Below are positions 8,090 through 9,743 of a DNA stretch of 9,743 nucleotides, piece after piece (the stretch's first letter is position 1; the number at the start of each line of letters is the position of its first letter). This stretch comes from Victivallales bacterium (GTDB lineage Bacteria; Verrucomicrobiota; Lentisphaeria; Oligosphaerales; Oligosphaeraceae). The DNA is taken from the NCBI GenBank assembly GCA_017963875.1, contig JAGCTA010000483.1, positions 1 through 9,743 of the forward strand. The letters run 5' to 3'. The notes under the pieces are model-generated. The model was not told where the DNA came from and did no database searches. It saw only the letters and a program-made list of their open reading frames with translations. The position numbers and the translations under genes are program-made.

Positions 8090-8132
8090 CGTGCCTCTCT
8101 GAAATCTGCCTTTTCTCCATTTCCGTTGTGGG
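8067..8132 (+). promoter_or_regulatory. Interleaved long-range complementarity (pseudoknot or switch candidate)
   Basis: CCCATAACGGAA at 8067-8078, which is the loop of the 9-bp hairpin, is complementary over all 12 positions to TTCCGTTGTGGG at 8121-8132, with one G-U pair (8071 with 8128). Because one strand lies in the loop of the first stem, both helices together would form an H-type pseudoknot topology, or they could be alternative folds. A small further stem, GGGAC 8130-8134 with GTCCT 8145-8149 (one G-U), overlaps the second strand and would compete with it. No known riboswitch class is recognised. An alternative is a dispersed palindromic repeat. Confidence 0.35.
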
Positions 8133-8177
8133 ACACTGGTGAAAGTCCTGGATTTCGATTTTAATCATCAAGTATAT

Positions 8178-8181
8178 GGAG
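8178..8181 (+). promoter_or_regulatory. Ribosome binding site fixing the start at 8189
   Basis: GGAG at 8178-8181 stands 7 bases before ATG 8189. An earlier ATG at 8176 lies in another frame and opens only a short shadow frame. The start at 8189 leads directly into a signal sequence, which confirms it. Confidence 0.75.
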
Positions 8182-8188
8182 CCACCCC

Positions 8189-9743
8189 ATGAAGTTTTGT
8201 TGCTATTCTTTTCTCGCCATCCTAGTCCTGGCTCTTGGTTGCCAGACACAGATACATGCCGCGGAGCAGCCTATCCTTTCCTCCACGCTGCAAAGCCCTC
8301 GTTCCCTCGGGAAGAAAATCATCGAGCACGGATGGGATACCATGACGACCCCCATCCAGGAGATTGAGAAGAACATCGAGAAGATGGAGGAGATGCCCTT
8401 CGACGGCATCGTCTTCGGCATTCATAACAGCAATGTCTTTTCGCTGGGAAAACTGGACCCCGTGAAGTATGAGGCAGACATCAAAACCTGTGCGAACATC
8501 AAATGGAACAAGTTCACGGACAATTTCCTCCTGATGCTCGTTGCGTCGAATCAGGACTGGTTCAACGATGGCCATTGGGCAATCATTTTGGAGAAGACGA
8601 AGCAATTGGCACGGGCGGCGCGGATAGCGCGCTGCAAAGGCGTCTGCTTTGACCAGGAGCCCTACGGGACAAATCCTTGGAACTACCTCAAAGCCGCCCA
8701 TAGGAAAACAAAGAGCTTCGCGGAATACGAGGTTGTTGTCCGCAAGCGCGGGGCACAGTTCATGCGGGCTCTGGAGTCCGAGATGCCTGGCCTGACCGTC
8801 CTGACATTCTTCCAGCTCAGTTATTACACGTCCCTGCTGAATCCAATGTCACCAGAGGAGCGCCTCAAGAGAATGCAGGAGGAGAGCTATGCATTCCTGC
8901 CCGCCTTCCTGAACGGAATGCTTGATGCCGCTTCCGAGAAGGTGGAAATCATCGACGGAAACGAGGGCTCCTACTACTATACGTCAAAGGACGAATATCA
9001 TGAGATGTACCATACGATTCACAACTTGGGCGAGTTCCTGATTGACCCCGTCAATCGTGACAAGTACCGCAATCAGGTCAAGGTTGGGCAAGCACTCTAT
9101 GTGGACCACTATTACAGCGGAGCCTTTGGTCTTGGTGCTTTTCTTGATGAAAAGGCGAAGGATGATTGGTTCTCGCACAATGTCTATTGGGCTTTGAAGA
9201 CAACGGACAAGTATGTCTGGTGCTACAACGAGCACATGAACTGGTGGAAGAACGAGCCTTTGCGCCTGAAGGGAGTCAAGGAGCCAAAGGCAATCGAGCG
9301 TCTGGCGAATGCCATCCGCAAAGGACGCAAAGTCTATGATGCGGGGAAAGCTGACACGGAGCTTGTCTCCTCCTTCATTGAAGGCAGGGAGAAAATGCGC
9401 CGTGATTCCGCAAGCCGACTCGTCTCGAAGACGGCGGAAATCCATCGAATCCCCCAGGGGACGGCAAAACCTGTCTTGGACGGCAAACTGGATGACCCCG
9501 CATGGGAAAAGGCCGTCGAACTGACGCCGTTCTACAATTTGGCGATGTATAGTACTGAAATGATGCCCAAGGCGAACTCCTCCGCACGGTTCACCTACGA
9601 TGAGGAGAATCTGTATGTCTTCTTCCTGTGCCAGGAGCCAGACATGGCAAAACTGGTGCTTCTCGCGACGAAGGATGATGACAGCCGCATCTATCAAAAG
9701 GACAATGTCGTCTTCATCCTGATGGCGGAAAATAGTTCTGGAA
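8189..9743 (+). CDS. Secreted or lipoprotein TIM-barrel-like protein with CBM9-like domain, 3' end missing
   Basis: The frame is open from ATG 8189 to the window end (518 codons plus one base), so the C-terminus is outside. Residues 1-24 form an export signal with core FLAILVLALG. Cleavage could be before C18 (LALGC, an imperfect lipobox) or after IHA (22-24). Residues about 40-355 look like a hydrolase-type barrel: EHGWDTM (46-52), FDGIVFGIH (71-79), GVCFDQEPYG (151-160), VEIIDGNEGSYYY (252-264), ALYVDHYYSG (302-311) and VWCYNEHMNWW (343-353). E157, E259 and E348 are candidate catalytic acids by position only. From about 425 a CBM9-like domain begins: LDGKLDDPAWEKA (430-442), then ARFTYDEENLYVFFLCQEP (466-484). 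I do not recognise the barrel family. It is codirectional with the other three genes but separated by a structured 167-base gap, so it may be transcribed independently while serving the same glycan pathway. Confidence 0.8.
   Translation, partial: MKFCCYSFLAILVLALGCQTQIHAAEQPILSSTLQSPRSLGKKIIEHGWDTMTTPIQEIEKNIEKMEEMPFDGIVFGIHNSNVFSLGKLDPVKYEADIKTCANIKWNKFTDNFLLMLVASNQDWFNDGHWAIILEKTKQLARAARIARCKGVCFDQEPYGTNPWNYLKAAHRKTKSFAEYEVVVRKRGAQFMRALESEMPGLTVLTFFQLSYYTSLLNPMSPEERLKRMQEESYAFLPAFLNGMLDAASEKVEIIDGNEGSYYYTSKDEYHEMYHTIHNLGEFLIDPVNRDKYRNQVKVGQALYVDHYYSGAFGLGAFLDEKAKDDWFSHNVYWALKTTDKYVWCYNEHMNWWKNEPLRLKGVKEPKAIERLANAIRKGRKVYDAGKADTELVSSFIEGREKMRRDSASRLVSKTAEIHRIPQGTAKPVLDGKLDDPAWEKAVELTPFYNLAMYSTEMMPKANSSARFTYDEENLYVFFLCQEPDMAKLVLLATKDDDSRIYQKDNVVFILMAENSSG

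Larger units (their letters stand above)
8022..8188. other. Intergenic leader between genes 3 and 4
   Basis: This 167-base gap, the longest between genes after position 496, separates the probable three-gene operon from the next gene. It holds a TATAAT box, a strong hairpin, a second overlapping complementarity and the ribosome binding site of gene 4. There is no run of T after the hairpin, so it is not a classical intrinsic terminator. The - strand is open over 8037-8249, which I regard as a shadow of the palindromic sequence. Confidence 0.6.

Noticed and set aside
8130..8152. Cobalamin-riboswitch-like fragment (GGGA, four bases, GGTG, four bases, TCC)
   Set aside because: The spacing resembles the core of a cobalamin riboswitch, but the other conserved parts of that class, including the CCGC-ACTGT segment and the paired closing box, are absent. 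An Infernal scan with the Rfam cobalamin model would settle it; a score below threshold is expected.
8037..8249. A 70-codon - strand frame across the leader and start of gene 4
   Set aside because: It overlaps the start of gene 4 and its signal sequence. Its openness follows from the palindromic leader sequence, and no family is recognised. A dispersed repeat remains possible.

Overview
The window holds four genes, all on the + strand, that look like part of a carbohydrate-degradation locus: a small secreted protein resembling a carbohydrate-binding module (496-1353), a very large secreted multidomain protein with a glycoside-hydrolase-like core (1396-4974), a large enzyme of the alpha-L-rhamnosidase (GH106)-related type with no signal peptide (5025-8021), and the first 518 codons of a secreted or lipid-anchored barrel protein with a CBM9-like domain, cut by the window end (8189-9743). 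No RNA gene, transposase, CRISPR array, transporter or dedicated regulator was seen.

The style of the proteins suggests a polysaccharide-degrading bacterium of the PVC group, most likely Lentisphaerota (Victivallis-like), with Kiritimatiellota, Planctomycetota or Bacteroidota as alternatives. The reasons are long exported proteins mixing hydrolase cores with CBM9-like and jelly-roll modules, leaderless GH106-like enzymes, and long AT-rich intergenic DNA between genes of near 50% GC. This is inference from protein architecture; no phylogenetic marker is present.

Layout: 1-495 has no convincing intact gene. It contains an extremely AT-rich block (61-180 is about 10% GC) followed by an island of ordinary composition (241-360 is about 43% GC) that may be a decayed gene on the - strand. 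Genes 1 to 3 follow one another with gaps of only 42 and 50 bases and no terminator between them, so they probably form one operon. A 167-base gap then precedes gene 4. It contains a perfect 9-bp hairpin whose loop is complementary over 12 positions to a downstream segment, plus a TATAAT box, so gene 4 may be transcribed separately from a structured leader.

A plausible joint role is that genes 1, 2 and 4 act outside the cytoplasm to bind and trim a complex glycan, while gene 3 removes deoxy-sugar or related residues from imported oligosaccharides in the cytoplasm. The substrate cannot be read from the sequence. The most unusual items are the interleaved RNA-like structure before gene 4 and the two hydrolase-like proteins (genes 2 and 4) that I cannot place in a named family.
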